A DNA stretch of 64,000 nucleotides, from positions 62,001 through 126,000 of the forward strand of contig CAJNOJ010000103.1 of NCBI GenBank assembly GCA_905250025.1. The letters are read 5' to 3'. This document shows positions 11,398 through 22,994 of the stretch, piece by piece; positions within the stretch are counted from its first letter, which is position 1, and each line of letters starts with the position of its first letter. Source of the stretch: Adineta ricciae. Lineage: Eukaryota > Rotifera > Eurotatoria > Adinetida > Adinetidae. Made by a program: the position numbers and the translations under genes. The notes under the pieces are model-generated. The model did no database searches. It was not told where the DNA came from and saw nothing but the letters and a program-made list of their open reading frames with translations.

Positions 11398-12405
11398 CTA
11401 AAATACGATCGCACAACCTGATTGAGATGTTGCTTCCATCGAACAATTCTGAAGATTTTTGGTTGAAGAGAAAACCAATGGCGTTACAGTTAAACCAAGA
11501 GTCGAAAGTCCGCGAAAAATTGTTGGAGTATTTCGATACTCAGCTGGTTTAGTAACCATTGGAGTTTCTTCAGTCGATGGAGTAGTTAAGACTTGTCGAA
11601 TTTTCGTATATCGTTCGACGATCGACGAAGAATCAGCTGCTGAAGTTGTTCTTGTTGATTTAATTCGTGGTTTCATTTCCAACGATGGCGTTTTCATTAC
11701 AGTTCCTCTGCAATTAAGTTCGACGGTTTCTTTTTGAAATAATTTATGCAATTGTTGTTTTAGTAAAAGCTTCAATCGATCCTGGTTACACGATGCATGA
11801 TAGGGTTGATCATCGATTTGTTTTGTTTTCGAACAGTTAGTACTCTGAATATGACGCATAAGAGTACGACTGTTTATTGATTTGTTTAGATTTGAATTTG
11901 CTGAAATTAAAAGGCAATCGCTGGGAATAGAATGATGCAAACTGTTTGACCTACATTGTTGATTTGTATTGACTATCGGTGGATTTTCAACATCGGATGC
12001 TGTCGATGATGATAGTTCATCGGATGGTGTGTTCTCGACGAGAAGAGCTTTTTGTTTTTTGAATAGCTGCCGAAGACGTTTAGGAAAAAGATTATTGGAT
12101 GTGCTTGTTGAAGAGACGAAGTCATTTGGAATTGGGACTCGCGCCGATTTGACTTTTTCACGTCGAGGTATGTAGATACCCAGATATGGACAAAAATAGA
12201 GGTTATGCCGAGAACAATTCGTTTTCTTGATATCTTCTGATACCGAGAATGACCATTGATCGAGTCCATCGGTCCATTCCGATGTATTAGCGAATTGATG
12301 TGAAGGTTTCAATGTAGAATTGGACGCTTGAATTAAACATTTCGTCAATGATCGATTATTTGATAAGTTGCAATGTGAAACCATTGATAAATTTCTCGCT
12401 AACAA
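11398..12405 (-). CDS. Ser/Thr/Asn-rich disordered protein of unknown function, 335 aa
   Basis: One long exon from the ATG at 12405 to the stop at 11398. Composition is Ser, Thr and Asn rich with basic clusters (KRLRQLFKKQKALL, KLLLKQQLHKLFQKE), typical of intrinsically disordered regulatory proteins; no domain is recognised. A near-N-terminal stretch (NLYFCPYLGIYIPRREK) is the most ordered-looking part. Immediately after it, the region 11112-11414 is open in another minus-strand frame and reads like more of the same protein (SPNDSFSNRNSTDDHTQ, ending SELLPTVTTEKCFLIPISN). I could not find a convincing intron to join them, so either a splice I missed or a frame change separates the two parts. 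The true C terminus is therefore uncertain. Confidence 0.55.
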   Translation of the reverse strand: MLARNLSMVSHCNLSNNRSLTKCLIQASNSTLKPSHQFANTSEWTDGLDQWSFSVSEDIKKTNCSRHNLYFCPYLGIYIPRREKVKSARVPIPNDFVSSTSTSNNLFPKRLRQLFKKQKALLVENTPSDELSSSTASDVENPPIVNTNQQCRSNSLHHSIPSDCLLISANSNLNKSINSRTLMRHIQSTNCSKTKQIDDQPYHASCNQDRLKLLLKQQLHKLFQKETVELNCRGTVMKTPSLEMKPRIKSTRTTSAADSSSIVERYTKIRQVLTTPSTEETPMVTKPAEYRNTPTIFRGLSTLGLTVTPLVFSSTKNLQNCSMEATSQSGCAIVF

Positions 12406-14280
12406 CCAGAATATTTTGTCGTTTTATTTCTTTTGCTCTTCTTATCAAAACAGAAACGTTTTCGTCGCGTTTCGTTTTTTTTTACTATTCATCTCTTAAC
12501 AATTGGACAAAGACTTTTAACCAATTGAAGTCTATAAATAAGTACGTCATTCAGACAATTTCATATAAGAAGGAATTCATATTCAATGAGACCATTCAAT
12601 AAGTACCATGGAAGATTCAGAAGTTCTGTTTTTCTTTTGTATGTATCTTTTACTCAAGTATTGAATTACATTCAATTGACGCGAGGATACGCGATGGCGA
12701 TCGAGTTTTATACAGAAACTAGAAACGTAGATCGTCAGATAAACAATTCATCTTATTGTAGTTTAGATATGAGAGCATAGAGACATATATAAATCTACAC
12801 TTAATCCAATGCGTCTATATTTGATATCCGAGCATCATGTTGTCCCTTGCGGATGCATTTATTTTTGTCTGTAGCCATACGGATCTTTTTCAGTTAGTTA
12901 ATAAACTCATTCGGACTAATGTCATCACATGTGCTCGCGTAACGAGAAACAAAAATGAGATGTTATCATTACAAATTGTTTGAATCAAATCGAAATTTTA
13001 CAATTGTATTTTTCTTAATCGAAAGGCTTCATCTTATATTTGTTTTTTGTTGTTCTTCAATTTGTTATATGGTCTTTACCTCTTCAAAATCTCGTGTGTT
13101 CGTTAGATTTTCTCTTTTATTATATCAAGACCGACAAAAAGTACACAATCAGTTTAACTTCGCCTACTTTCGAATATATATTACATATCACAATCCGATG
13201 GTTTAGCTGATCCATTCTTATCTGTCCCTGACGAAGACTCCTGAAATAATACATCTGCAGTACTGGTATTTCGTAGTGAGGCGAACGTCGAACTATTCAA
13301 CGAACGAATTAATCTAACCAACATTGTTGCATTGAATGAATAGAAAAAAAAAAGATAAACAAGAAGAAAATGACTGAATGCTCCATTAAGCCAATGACAT
13401 ACCGCGTCGCCAATAATCACCGCGAATATTCAAAAGCCATGAATATTTACAGTTGAGTATTTTGTACTCAGCTACCTAAATTTCATAATAGATTATCAAT
13501 TGTAAGATATGCACTGAAGAAAAGTGCAGCATAAACTTTGTGTTCGATACGGTACGTTAAATGAACACCTTTTCAAGTATCCGGTGTGCAGATTGAATAC
13601 CGTAGGAGATAGCGAATGGTCTTTTTCTGTCTTAATCAAGATGCTTATTTTTCGTGCTTGGTTATTTCTATGTTCTAATCTATCATTTCTGGGATAATTG
13701 AGAAGAGAAAGGTACATCCTCTTTAATGTGTACTCGAAGAAAAACAAACGAGCAAAATTATTCAGACTTACAAGGATGTTATATCGTCACATGAGATTAA
13801 TCAACAAAGCATCATAATAGAAAAAAATTAATTGGAAGAAAGTACTCGACTAATGAATGATATTTTATGTTATTCTTTACACATATATATATATATAGAA
13901 TACGTACACGTGTTATCGAATGCTTTTATTGAAATTAGTATAGAAACTTTGTTTTTTCCAAATTAAACCGATTCCCTACGGTTAGATTTCATTCAGGATT
14001 CTCTAAGTAAGATTGACATAGACATTAAGTCGATTCTTTCACACTGTTGGTACGTCGAATAAAATGATTAAATACCAAATCTCAGACCAATCTTCAATTA
14101 GGTACTCACAGAATGCTTTTCCTTCTTCGAAGAGTTCGAAGTATATTTTTTATTAAAGAACTTTGTACCATAGTTCGAGGGCGAATATTTCTTCTAAATT
14201 AATCTTTTCAATTATAATTATCTGTGAGAATCATATATTTTTCTCGCCAGTAAAATATAGTCTGACAGTTTGTTTTGGAA
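12406..14280. other. Long intergenic region with at most one tiny gene
   Basis: About 1.9 kb between the disordered-protein gene and the first receptor gene. Apart from a possible 47-aa gene at 13181-13324 (minus strand) I find no supported exon. Short open frames on the plus strand at 12348-12780 and 12955-13206 are low-complexity and hydrophobic, and look like chance. An AT run (TATATATATATA) lies near 13885. Confidence 0.4.
13181..13324 (-). CDS. Possible 47-aa protein with a mitochondrial-type presequence
   Basis: From the ATG at 13324 the frame encodes a basic, Ser-rich, Asp-free leader (MLVRLIRSLNSSTFASLRNT) that looks like a mitochondrial targeting peptide, followed by a hydrophilic acidic tail ending in a stop. 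A GTAATA donor overlaps the last codons, so this could instead be the first exon of a longer gene whose next exon I did not find. Very short, so chance is a serious alternative. Confidence 0.25.
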   Translation of the reverse strand: MLVRLIRSLNSSTFASLRNTSTADVLFQESSSGTDKNGSAKPSDCDM

Positions 14281-15404
14281 ATGAACGACAGTAACACATC
14301 TGTTGTCGACGATGATTCTACAAGTAATTTGGGAATGTCCCAACTTGAGCGAGGCATTAAGTTCTACTGCTTGATTTCGCTTCTCATTCCATCGGTCGCA
14401 TTGACAGGTTTTATGTAAGTTGTCGTTTGGTTTTTCATTTCGATTTCATCAGTCTATTTTTGGTAGTTTATATCACTTTCGATGGCGTTATATTCAATGT
14501 CAGATCTATGGATTTGTTCTAATTGTCAATGCTTTGATTATTACGGTTGAATTACCTATTACATTATATTATTTAAACTACGGAACGATTTATTCTGAGA
14601 GTCGATGTTCAGCATGGATAACGTTGAATTATTCACTCTTTCAATTAAGTATATTTCTGATGACATGGACATCAATCGAACGTTATTTATTCATCTATCA
14701 TGAACACTTCATTATGCGTCACCTGATTCTCCTTCATTATGTTCCGATTATATTTTTTTCTTTGTATTGTCCATTACTCTATACCGGAATTGTTATTTTA
14801 AACACATGTCAACCAGTTTACGATGTTCACTTGTACATCTGTGGTGGTCCATGTTATTCCTTAGTTTTGACGACTGGTTTATTAGATTGGATCGGAAATG
14901 GTATGAGTATGGAAATGACAACATTACTTATGAATATTATCTTGATTATACGCCACTTTATTCAACGTCACCGTATGAAAAAGGCTATACTTACAGCAGC
15001 TGGTCGACAACAATGGGTAAGTCTAAATATAGTTGCCTTCCCTAAACACGATTTCATTTGTATAGACTCGTTCAGCCAAACTCGCACTGCAATTACTTGC
15101 AATTGGTATGGCGTATATCATTGCGTGGATTCCGTATTCGATCATTGTTTTAATACAAATGTTTCAGAATTCTGAACGACTTGCGTATATTCTTTCCACA
15201 GTTTTTGTTTATTTACCTTATTTGCAATCATTGATCTTACCTTATCTTTGTATGCTATTCATTCCGGATATTAAACAAAAATTTTTTGCTTTACAAATCT
15301 TTTCTTGTTTTGGTCGAATACAGCGACATCAAAATCGTGTCCAACCTTTTGATGGACAACTGAAAACAGCAACGATTCAAACACGAACGTACAGTTTATG
15401 CTAA
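14281..15404 (+). CDS. Rhodopsin-like 7TM receptor, 340 aa
   Basis: Three exons (14281-14414, 14467-15016, 15066-15404) join to 341 codons with 52- and 49-bp introns. The N terminus has glycosylation-type Asn sites (MNDSNTSVVDDDSTSNLG), then seven hydrophobic spans. The end of span 3 reads TSIERYLFIYHEHF, with ERY in place of DRY. Extracellular loop 2 has CQPVYDVHLYICGGPC; span 6 has IAWIPYSIIVLI, and span 7 has LPYLQSLILPYLCMLFIPD where NPxxY normally sits. The same pattern (SIER, CGG.C, PY in span 7) recurs in the receptor at 28507-29679, so these are two members of one receptor family. Ligand unknown. Confidence 0.8.
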
Positions 15405-15686
15405 TAGTGACTGAATATTTTCAGTTTTTATCATTTTCTTTGTATCTCCTAATTGAAATAAAGACAAAAGTCACGGGTTTCGAAATAGGAATCATAATTG
15501 ATTATCAGAACGCAAGTAAAGCAACTGTCTACGTTTGTCGAATGGAGATATGGCGGAGGAGAGACATATTATATATAGATTTGTAAGCGATATGTTGAAT
15601 AGACAGAACAACAACGACGGCGATTATCTCAACGATTGATTACAATCTAGTTATTTGTATTCGACATAGAATTAGTTAATCTGACC

Positions 15687-16184
15687 ATGAAAATACTTGT
15701 AATCCTTTTTCTTGGCCTGGCTTTAATCTTAGCATTCCTTGGCACCATTACGAACCGTTGGTATCAAAGTCTTTCAAATGATTTTCATGAAGGTCTATGG
15801 TTGTTTTGTCAACGATTTTCGAGTGATTCATCATCATCAACTTCAACAATAAACTATTGTCGTCGACAACCCTTTGTAAAATCTCAAGCATTAGCAATAT
15901 CTGGTATGATACTATTATTCATTGCATTTGTTTCATCGATCGTTTATTTTTATCAAAAAACCGCTCGTTTACTTGTATATTTCATTATTTTAATATTGGT
16001 TGCAAGTACACTCTTGCTCATCTTCAGTTATTTACTTTATTCTCGAAGTCCTCATTCACGACAACTTGGTTATTCGATTTATTTTATGTTAATTAGTAGC
16101 ATTCTTGTACTTATTTCAACAGCATTGATTACATTTTTAGCGAAAACAGTTCGACCACCTCCACCGACTATCCGTTTGAACTGA
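15687..16184 (+). CDS. Claudin/PMP22-like four-span membrane protein, 165 aa
   Basis: A single exon with four hydrophobic helices. The first extracellular loop carries the signature W...GLW..C...C (NRWYQSL, then HEGLWLFCQRF, then NYCRRQPFV), the hallmark of the claudin/PMP22/EMP superfamily, whose members shape cell-cell junctions or membrane domains. Length fits the family. The short C-terminal tail (TVRPPPPTIRLN) is proline rich and lacks a clear PDZ ligand. It lies about 280 bp downstream of the receptor gene on the same strand, with no sign that they share a transcript. Confidence 0.7.
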   Translation: MKILVILFLGLALILAFLGTITNRWYQSLSNDFHEGLWLFCQRFSSDSSSSTSTINYCRRQPFVKSQALAISGMILLFIAFVSSIVYFYQKTARLLVYFIILILVASTLLLIFSYLLYSRSPHSRQLGYSIYFMLISSILVLISTALITFLAKTVRPPPPTIRLN

Positions 16185-17680
16185 GTTTGTCTACGGTTTT
16201 TTTTCTTCATCAGCAAATAAAGCGTCAATTCAATATCTTTCGACAAGTAAATCTTTTATGTGATTCGTATCAAAATATATAACGAAGATTATATCGTTTA
16301 ACTGTTAACAGATACAATTACTCTTTCCCATATACATTATCATCGTCTTTCAACAGAATTCATCAGTCATAACGTACAGAAAAACAAAGACAGCATAACA
16401 AGAAAATATGTCTCGTTTTCCTATGAGAACTTTCGGGAATTGTTTATTAGAGAGAAAGATATTATAGTTCGTATATGGTTAAGACAATCGTTTACAATAG
16501 ATCATTCCAAATATGAAGGAATATTCAAAAGTAGGAACAAACTAAGCTGAAGTTTATTCTGAAATAGAACAAAAGAAGAGATAATTGATCAGTAAAGAGA
16601 AATACAAAAGTCAATAGTTTTCCCATTGAAAATCGATGACAACATTGATGTTATAAGACTTCGAAGTAATCGATGATGAAATGGGGCGTAACATCGGATT
16701 TGGTCAATAGAAATCTGCATATCTCTTCAATCATATCACTCTCTCCTTATTGCTTATTGTCATTAGTGTTTAACTGACAATTTGGCATTGTCGATGACAT
16801 TTTTATGTATTGAAACGATCTTTGTTTTGTTGTTTTTTCGTACTGGCGCTAAAGGACACTATGATAAAAACACAGATGTCTACTATAAGTAAAAATATGT
16901 TTGTACCTAGTTCTGCTTCGTTTGAGATCACTTCTATAAATTATGTTGAGGTCAATATTCAGTTCTGGATGGAAGAGAATGCATAGTCTTGCTCTTAATT
17001 ATCAATAACTAAATGTATGTCATCCTATTCTCTTTCACGTCATAAAGAGTCGTACAAATAAATAAATCATCTACATGCTTGCATTCCATTAATTAATTGA
17101 AAAAAGACGTTGAAAATAAGAATTTTGCTTTGCATAAAACTTGCACAAAGATACGCGAAAGCATGAGTCTTCGAACAAACGCTACTTGTGATCACAATCA
17201 TAAAATGTATACCAATCAACAGTTGTTGAATTAACCTGCCAAACGTGATCTTCCATTGGGTTCATTTCTCTGTCTTCTATCTCGTTGTAAATTCGAGAAA
17301 GAACTTTTATCCTTTATTTTGATTTCATTGTAGAAAGTAAAGACTGAATAACAATTCTATTGGACATTGTCATATTCGATACATTTTGCAACAAAATTGA
17401 ATCACAAAGTTTCTCTCTAAACCAGACCAAGAGCAAAGTCAGTTCGTAAACACAGCATAGCGGTATGTCCTGAAGAAAAGTAAAGAACATATACCTGACG
17501 CATATACAAGATGCAAAAAGAAAGAAATCGCTGATTCATTGTTTGCTAAGCATAACTCTTTCGATTTTGACCGAAAAAAAAAGGAAGAAACGAAAGAGAA
17601 AAGCTGCATTTGAAAAAAAAACACATTCGTGGAAGAAAAACATTTGAAGTGAAGGTTGAAACTATACAACGTTATAATCG
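16185..17680. other. Intergenic region, no gene seen
   Basis: About 1.5 kb of AT-rich sequence. I find no supported exon, RNA gene, repeat or inverted terminal repeat on either strand. The 3' part should contain the promoter of the ART-TPR gene. Confidence 0.45.
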
Positions 17681-19533
17681 ATGACATCGACTGAGCATCG
17701 AAATAATTTGGAGTTGCTGACATTGATATGGCTCGATTATTTGGCTGATGCAACACAAGAAAATCGAGAAGTACAGGCAAGACTTCGAACAAAAATCAAT
17801 TATCTTCGAACATTCGATAATTGCCAAGATTGTGAACATTATATTCGAAATGTTATTGACGATAAACAGGAGAAAATCGTTTTGATTGTCAGTGGTCGAT
17901 TAGGTCCAGATATGACACAACGTGTACATGATCTCAAGCAAGTCGTGTCTATATATGTCTATTGTTTAAATAAAGAAGCAAATGAACAATGGGCAAAAAA
18001 GTATAAAAAGGTCGGTGTTTTCTTTTGTGTTTCTTCAATTTATGAGAATTATTTTAGATTCGCAGTGTTATTGTACGATTGGCTGATTTGCTATATGAAA
18101 TTGATCGCGATCAAAAGAGTGAAGAACAAAAGTTAAATGAATCGATTGAAATATCTACAAATGAAGATTACAGTTTACCATTACTTTTACGAACGAAATT
18201 ATCATTGAAAGATAGACGCGATTTTGTCAAGTTTTGTTCAAAAGAATATGACGACAACGAGAGTCAAATGGAAAAAGTCAGAGATTACGAGCACTTATAT
18301 TCATCATCCAGCGCACTCGATTATTTTTTCAATGAAACACTTTTGTATCGTTTATTACTAAAAAGTCTTCATACGTTCAATATAAAATTACTCTATTTTC
18401 TGAGATTTTTCCTTCAGGACATCGAAAAACAACTGGAAAGTCTGCCAACGATATCTGGAAAAGTATATCGTGGACAATTAATGACAACGGCTCAAGTGGA
18501 TTCTCTTAGTCAAACAGTCGAGAGTGAATTCATTCAATTTAACACCTATTTTATTGCAAGTTCAAATCAGGAACACATTCGACAATCGTTACAAACTGCT
18601 GCTGATAATTATCTACAAAGAGTTATCTTTGAAATTGATGATAAAAATCACGTCGGAAAACAGTATAAACAATTCTCTATGTTTCCAATTACTACTACAT
18701 TTCGCGTTACTTCCGTTCGACTCGAACAACGCATATGGATTGTTCAAATGACAGCTCATAATGATATTCACGACAGTCGATTGAAAGAAGAAATAGATCC
18801 GATTCAACTAGCTCAATACTTTCGAGAAATGAATCGATTAGATCAAGCAGAAATACTATTCGAACTCATTCAAACTCAACATCCTTCACTAACAGCTGAA
18901 TGTTACGATGGACTTGGCCGAATCGCTCAAGATAGAGGTCATTATGATATTAGTCTTAGTTTCTATTTAAAATCCCTGCAAACAATCTCATCGAAAAATC
19001 GTACACAATGTTTGAATAACATCGCATGTGCCTATGATTATTTAGAGCAATACGGAGAAGCAATACAGTTCTACGCTGAAGCATTGGATCTTATGAAAAC
19101 TGGCCTCGAACGTTCAACATGTTTAAACAACATGGGTGTTACATATGCAAAAGAGAATGAAATACAACAAGCATTGGATTGTTTTCAACGTGCATTAACT
19201 CTTCGACGAGCATCACTGGTAGAAAATCATCCCGAAATCGGAATTTGCTATGCTAACCTCGGTATGATCTATGTTACACGGGCACAATATGACGATGCAC
19301 TGGAACATTACAATCTAGCGTTGAGAAGTTTTTCATCGAATAAATTTTGCGATATACCACAAGCGATTGTCTGCCAGAATATGGCTTCTATATATTATCA
19401 TAAAAATCAAATTGATCAAGCATTAAAGTATTATCAAACTGCACAGAAGATTTTTCGACAATTACGGTCTGCCGATCACCCAAATCTTCTCTATATACAA
19501 CAACAAATCGAACAAATCATGCAGAATAAATAA
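17681..19533 (+). CDS. ADP-ribosyltransferase-like protein with TPR repeats, 601 aa
   Basis: Two exons (17681-18010 and 18058-19533, 47-bp intron) give 602 codons. Residues 1-150 are the alpha/beta N-terminal domain typical of bdelloid ART-TPR proteins (LIWLDY, IVLIVSGRLG). Residues about 150-370 resemble an arginine-specific ADP-ribosyltransferase: FFNETLLYRLL, LYFLRFFLQDIEKQL, then VYRGQL with the conserved Arg. The second motif, usually STS, reads FIASS. Where the family has the catalytic E-x-E before the final strand, this protein has KQFSMFPITTTFRV without Glu, so transfer activity is doubtful. Residues about 380-600 hold five to six TPR units (QCLNNIACAYDYLEQYGEA, NNMGVTYAKENEIQQALDC, YANLGMIYVTRAQYDDALE, CQNMASIYYHKNQIDQAL). 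It may act as a scaffold or pseudoenzyme. The intron donor is GTCGGT, which is atypical. Confidence 0.85.
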
Positions 19534-19740
19534 TCGATTGTCATACCATGTATGAAATGTAAAGAACGAATGGAAAATGACTATTAACATATGTGTATAT
19601 TCGTCCGCTTCTGTTTATTTATTTCGCTGAGGGTCGTGATTTTCACACAAACCCTCGATTTTAGTTTACAACGTTTTTTTTATCTTTTAGTAATTTCTTT
19701 TGACATAACACAGATCTATTTACATTAACGTGTATTTACT

Positions 19741-21363
19741 ATGACAACAGCATTTACAATATTAGAAAATAAAGAAAATCCATCGAGAAAAAACTATATT
19801 CTTTTTTTATTATTAATTATATTCATTCTTCTTATCTCGACAATCACATTTGCTATTTTGTTATTCAAGAATTCATCTTCGTCACGAGTAGCCAGTCGAT
19901 ATGTTGCCGACAACGATGATATTGATAATCCATCATCACTTTCTAACAATGAAAACTATGTTCAATGGACAATCTTACAGATGAACGATGTTTACGAACT
20001 GTTACCATCAGGTGGAGGAAATAAAGGTGGACTCGCTCATGTGGCTTATTTGAGAGATTCGTTATTAAAAGAAAATCCACATACTTATACAGTTCTATCT
20101 GGTGATTTCCTTTCGCCATCTCCACTAAGTCTCGCAATTGTTAATGGAACAAGACTGAATGGTAAACAAATGATTGCTTCTTTCAATACATTGGGACTTG
20201 ATTTCGTTACGTTTGGTAATCATGAATTTGATTTAAGTGAAATCGAATTAATTAGAAGAATGAATGAATCAACATTTACTTGGATAAGTTCAAATGTGTT
20301 TGATCCTCATACAAACACGTCATTTGCTTCAAGTATTCCATACAAACTGATAACCATTCGTCACGTTCGAATTCTTCTTATTGGTTTAACAACTGCTAAA
20401 AATCCAGTGAACTATACTCGTGTAGTAAACGAAACATCTCTTGTTCCATTCGTTCAACAGTTTCTTCAATCCCTGACTACTGTTCATTATGATGTACTTA
20501 TCGCATTGACACATTTAGATGTAGCAAACGACATTATACTCGCACAAAACATTCCACAAATCGATTTGATTCTCGGTGGACACGAACATGAGAATTATTT
20601 CTTATTGCGAGGTGCAAAATTTACACCAATATACAAAGCTGATAGCAATGCAGTCACTGTTTTCATTCATCGATGCGCATTTAATCTCAAAGCAAAAAAA
20701 TTCCACGTTCATAGTAAATTAACAAAAATTACTTCGGAGATGAAATATCAAGAGAAAACATTCGAAATAACCAACTATTGGTTCAACTTAGGTATGCAGT
20801 CTTTCATCGAAATGGGTTATCAACCAAACGAGACTGTTTCATGTTTACCTAATAGTATTGAACTCGATGGTCGATCATCATCCGTACGAAACTATCCCAC
20901 TCGATTAACAGAATACTGTTGTCAAGCACTGCTTGAATCAACAAAACAAGATACGACGGTTGTTGCGCTGTTCAATTCAGGATCAATTCGAATTGACGAT
21001 ATTCTACAAGGAAAAATTACTCAATATGATATTTTACGCACATTACCTTTCTTTAATAAATTAGTTACACTTTCCGTTCCCGGTCAAATTCTCGCGAAGG
21101 TTCTGAGTGAAGGCGTATCATTGAGAGGTAATGGAATGTTTCTTGCTTATGAAGGTATCGCAACATTCGATGAAGGAAAAACGTGGCTTCTTAATGGTAC
21201 AGACATTTCGAAATCAAAAGAGAATTATAATATCGTAACGCTTGATTACGCAAGAGAAAACACAGGATTAAATGATCCAGCAGTGACTATCATTCACAAT
21301 TATGATCTATTACACACAAAAGCTTTGTTAAATTATTTACGTATGATCTATCCACCTTGTTAA
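19741..21363 (+). CDS. Membrane-anchored 5'-nucleotidase family protein, 540 aa
   Basis: Predicted to hydrolyse extracellular nucleotides or related phosphoesters. A single exon. Residues 19-42 form one hydrophobic helix after a short N-terminal tail, so this should be a type II membrane protein with the enzyme outside. Calcineurin-like metallophosphoesterase motifs appear in order: NDVYE (82-86, where many relatives have NDxHG), LSGDFLSPS, TFGNHEFD, LTHLD and GGHEHEN. The C-terminal 5_nucleotid_C domain follows (FNSGSIRIDDILQGKITQYD, then LPFFNKLVTLSVPGQIL). Extra NxS/T sites fit an exoplasmic location. It is intronless, and the NDVYE variant is one I associate with bacterial or protist relatives, so foreign origin is possible but unproven. 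Confidence 0.85.
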   Translation: MTTAFTILENKENPSRKNYILFLLLIIFILLISTITFAILLFKNSSSSRVASRYVADNDDIDNPSSLSNNENYVQWTILQMNDVYELLPSGGGNKGGLAHVAYLRDSLLKENPHTYTVLSGDFLSPSPLSLAIVNGTRLNGKQMIASFNTLGLDFVTFGNHEFDLSEIELIRRMNESTFTWISSNVFDPHTNTSFASSIPYKLITIRHVRILLIGLTTAKNPVNYTRVVNETSLVPFVQQFLQSLTTVHYDVLIALTHLDVANDIILAQNIPQIDLILGGHEHENYFLLRGAKFTPIYKADSNAVTVFIHRCAFNLKAKKFHVHSKLTKITSEMKYQEKTFEITNYWFNLGMQSFIEMGYQPNETVSCLPNSIELDGRSSSVRNYPTRLTEYCCQALLESTKQDTTVVALFNSGSIRIDDILQGKITQYDILRTLPFFNKLVTLSVPGQILAKVLSEGVSLRGNGMFLAYEGIATFDEGKTWLLNGTDISKSKENYNIVTLDYARENTGLNDPAVTIIHNYDLLHTKALLNYLRMIYPPC

Positions 21364-21464
21364 ATGGATCTGTTTTATGATTTTTAATAAATCTCATTTT
21401 AAACCTGTAATATCCAACTCAAAGATTCAAATGCAAAGTCCGTCTTAGTAATCAGTTACAATAG

Positions 21465-22994
21465 TTATGCAACGGATAAGAGAAGTTTCGGTGATCCATT
21501 GTCGATTCGGAAGAGATTTGATCTATTCACTTGGTAAACCTTTCCGGAAAGTAAATCTTTCCATTCATTACATTGGATTTTACAAGGTAATGAAATGTAC
21601 TTAGACTTTTGAAATGATTGATTGGATACGATTACAATAAGTGGACCTTTCTTATACACGTAGGTGTATTGATCGACAGCAAGTGTTTGTTGATGGGCTC
21701 GGAAAAAAGTTTCACCATAAATTTGCTTCAGTAATAATCTAATTTGATTGAGCTTTTTTATAAAACTATAAATCCAATTCGAACGATCGTAACCAGTTCT
21801 CCATAAAGCTTCGCGGTTCCACGGATCACCAGCACCGTTTTTAACAAACGGATTTCCCGTGAAATTCTGTTCAGTACCCATGTAAACAATTGGAATACCA
21901 TCACTAAACATTAAATAAACAAGAGCATTTTGAATGCGTAGTCGATCCTGTGTATAACTTAGAAACCGATCTTGATCGTGATTATCAAGAAAAGTTCCAC
22001 AGAGAGTGGTATCTTTAAAGTATAATTCGTTTTGTTGAACTTGCTGTTCAAGAGTTGTCATTGATTTTCTTGTTTGATCATTGTCGGTGAAAACAGATTT
22101 CAAAGCATAATAAAGTGGGTAATGAATTACACCATCAGCAACGAATTGATATTTGCCGACATAAGATGTATTTGACGTTGCGACTTCTCCCAAAGAGTAG
22201 ACACCAGCTGAACGAATATAATCTTTCCAAAACGATTTCCGAACATGACGAAATGTATCAATACGAATTCCATCGAAATTGTATTTGCGAATTGTTTGTT
22301 CAATCCATGATAAGAACGTAGAAACAACAAACGAGTTTTCAGTATTCAAATCAGGCAAGGGCAGTTCTTCGTTACCAATAGAACAATACTCAACCTACGA
22401 AAAATAACAAATCATTCGACTTCTTAATTCGTGTGTTCATTCTATGATTACCTGCGTTTGATTATTATAATCTTTGATAAAACATAACGGCTGGTGATAG
22501 TGTTCATATTGATCAAATGGAAGATAATTTTTGGTAACATTAGGTCCAACATGATTAGCGACTACATCTAACATAATCCAAATGTCACGTTTATGTGCTG
22601 CTTTAATGAAATCGACCAAATCTTTTTCACTACCAAAGTATGCATTCAATTGATACAGATGATTCAACCAATAACCATGCCAACCAACTCCATATATTGT
22701 TTCTGTATCGATATTTAAAGGAATTGGTGAAATCCATATAGCGTTGAAACCCATGTCAGCAATGTAATCTAATTGATCAATAGCACCTCTATACGTCCCA
22801 CCACAATAATTTCTTATTGCTTTCTCTGAGGGTGGATATTCCATACATCGAGTGTAAGAATGATTAGATGGAGAAAATCGGTCTGTAAGTAGTTGATAAA
22901 TTGATCTTGAACGCCATTCGGCTACATTTTTACAATATACTGACGAAAATATAGATAATATCAATAAAAGACTTATTCGTATACCACTCTTCAT
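21465..22994 (-). CDS. Secreted alpha-amylase, GH13, fungal-type, 490 aa
   Basis: Endo-hydrolysis of alpha-1,4 glucans. Two exons (22994-22452 and 22394-21465, 57-bp intron) give 491 codons. Residues 1-21 are a signal peptide ending SVYC. The barrel follows the TAKA-amylase order: RSIYQLLTDRFS, YCGGTYRGAIDQLDYI, MGFNAIWISPI, GWHGYWL, YFGSEKDLVDFI, MLDVVANHVG, FDGIRIDTFRHV (nucleophile Asp), SLGEVATS (acid/base Glu) and TFLDNHDQDRFL (third Asp). All three carboxylates are in place, so it should be active. SIYQLLTDRF plus CGGTYRGAIDQLDYI is the fungal GH13_1 flavour, unlike animal salivary/pancreatic amylase, which suggests acquisition from a fungus or relative. Its start faces the ankyrin-SOCS gene across about 390 bp. 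Confidence 0.9.

Noticed and set aside
12348-13206. Plus-strand open frames of 60-85 codons
   Set aside because: Hydrophobic and Phe-rich from T-rich DNA, no motif, no splice context.
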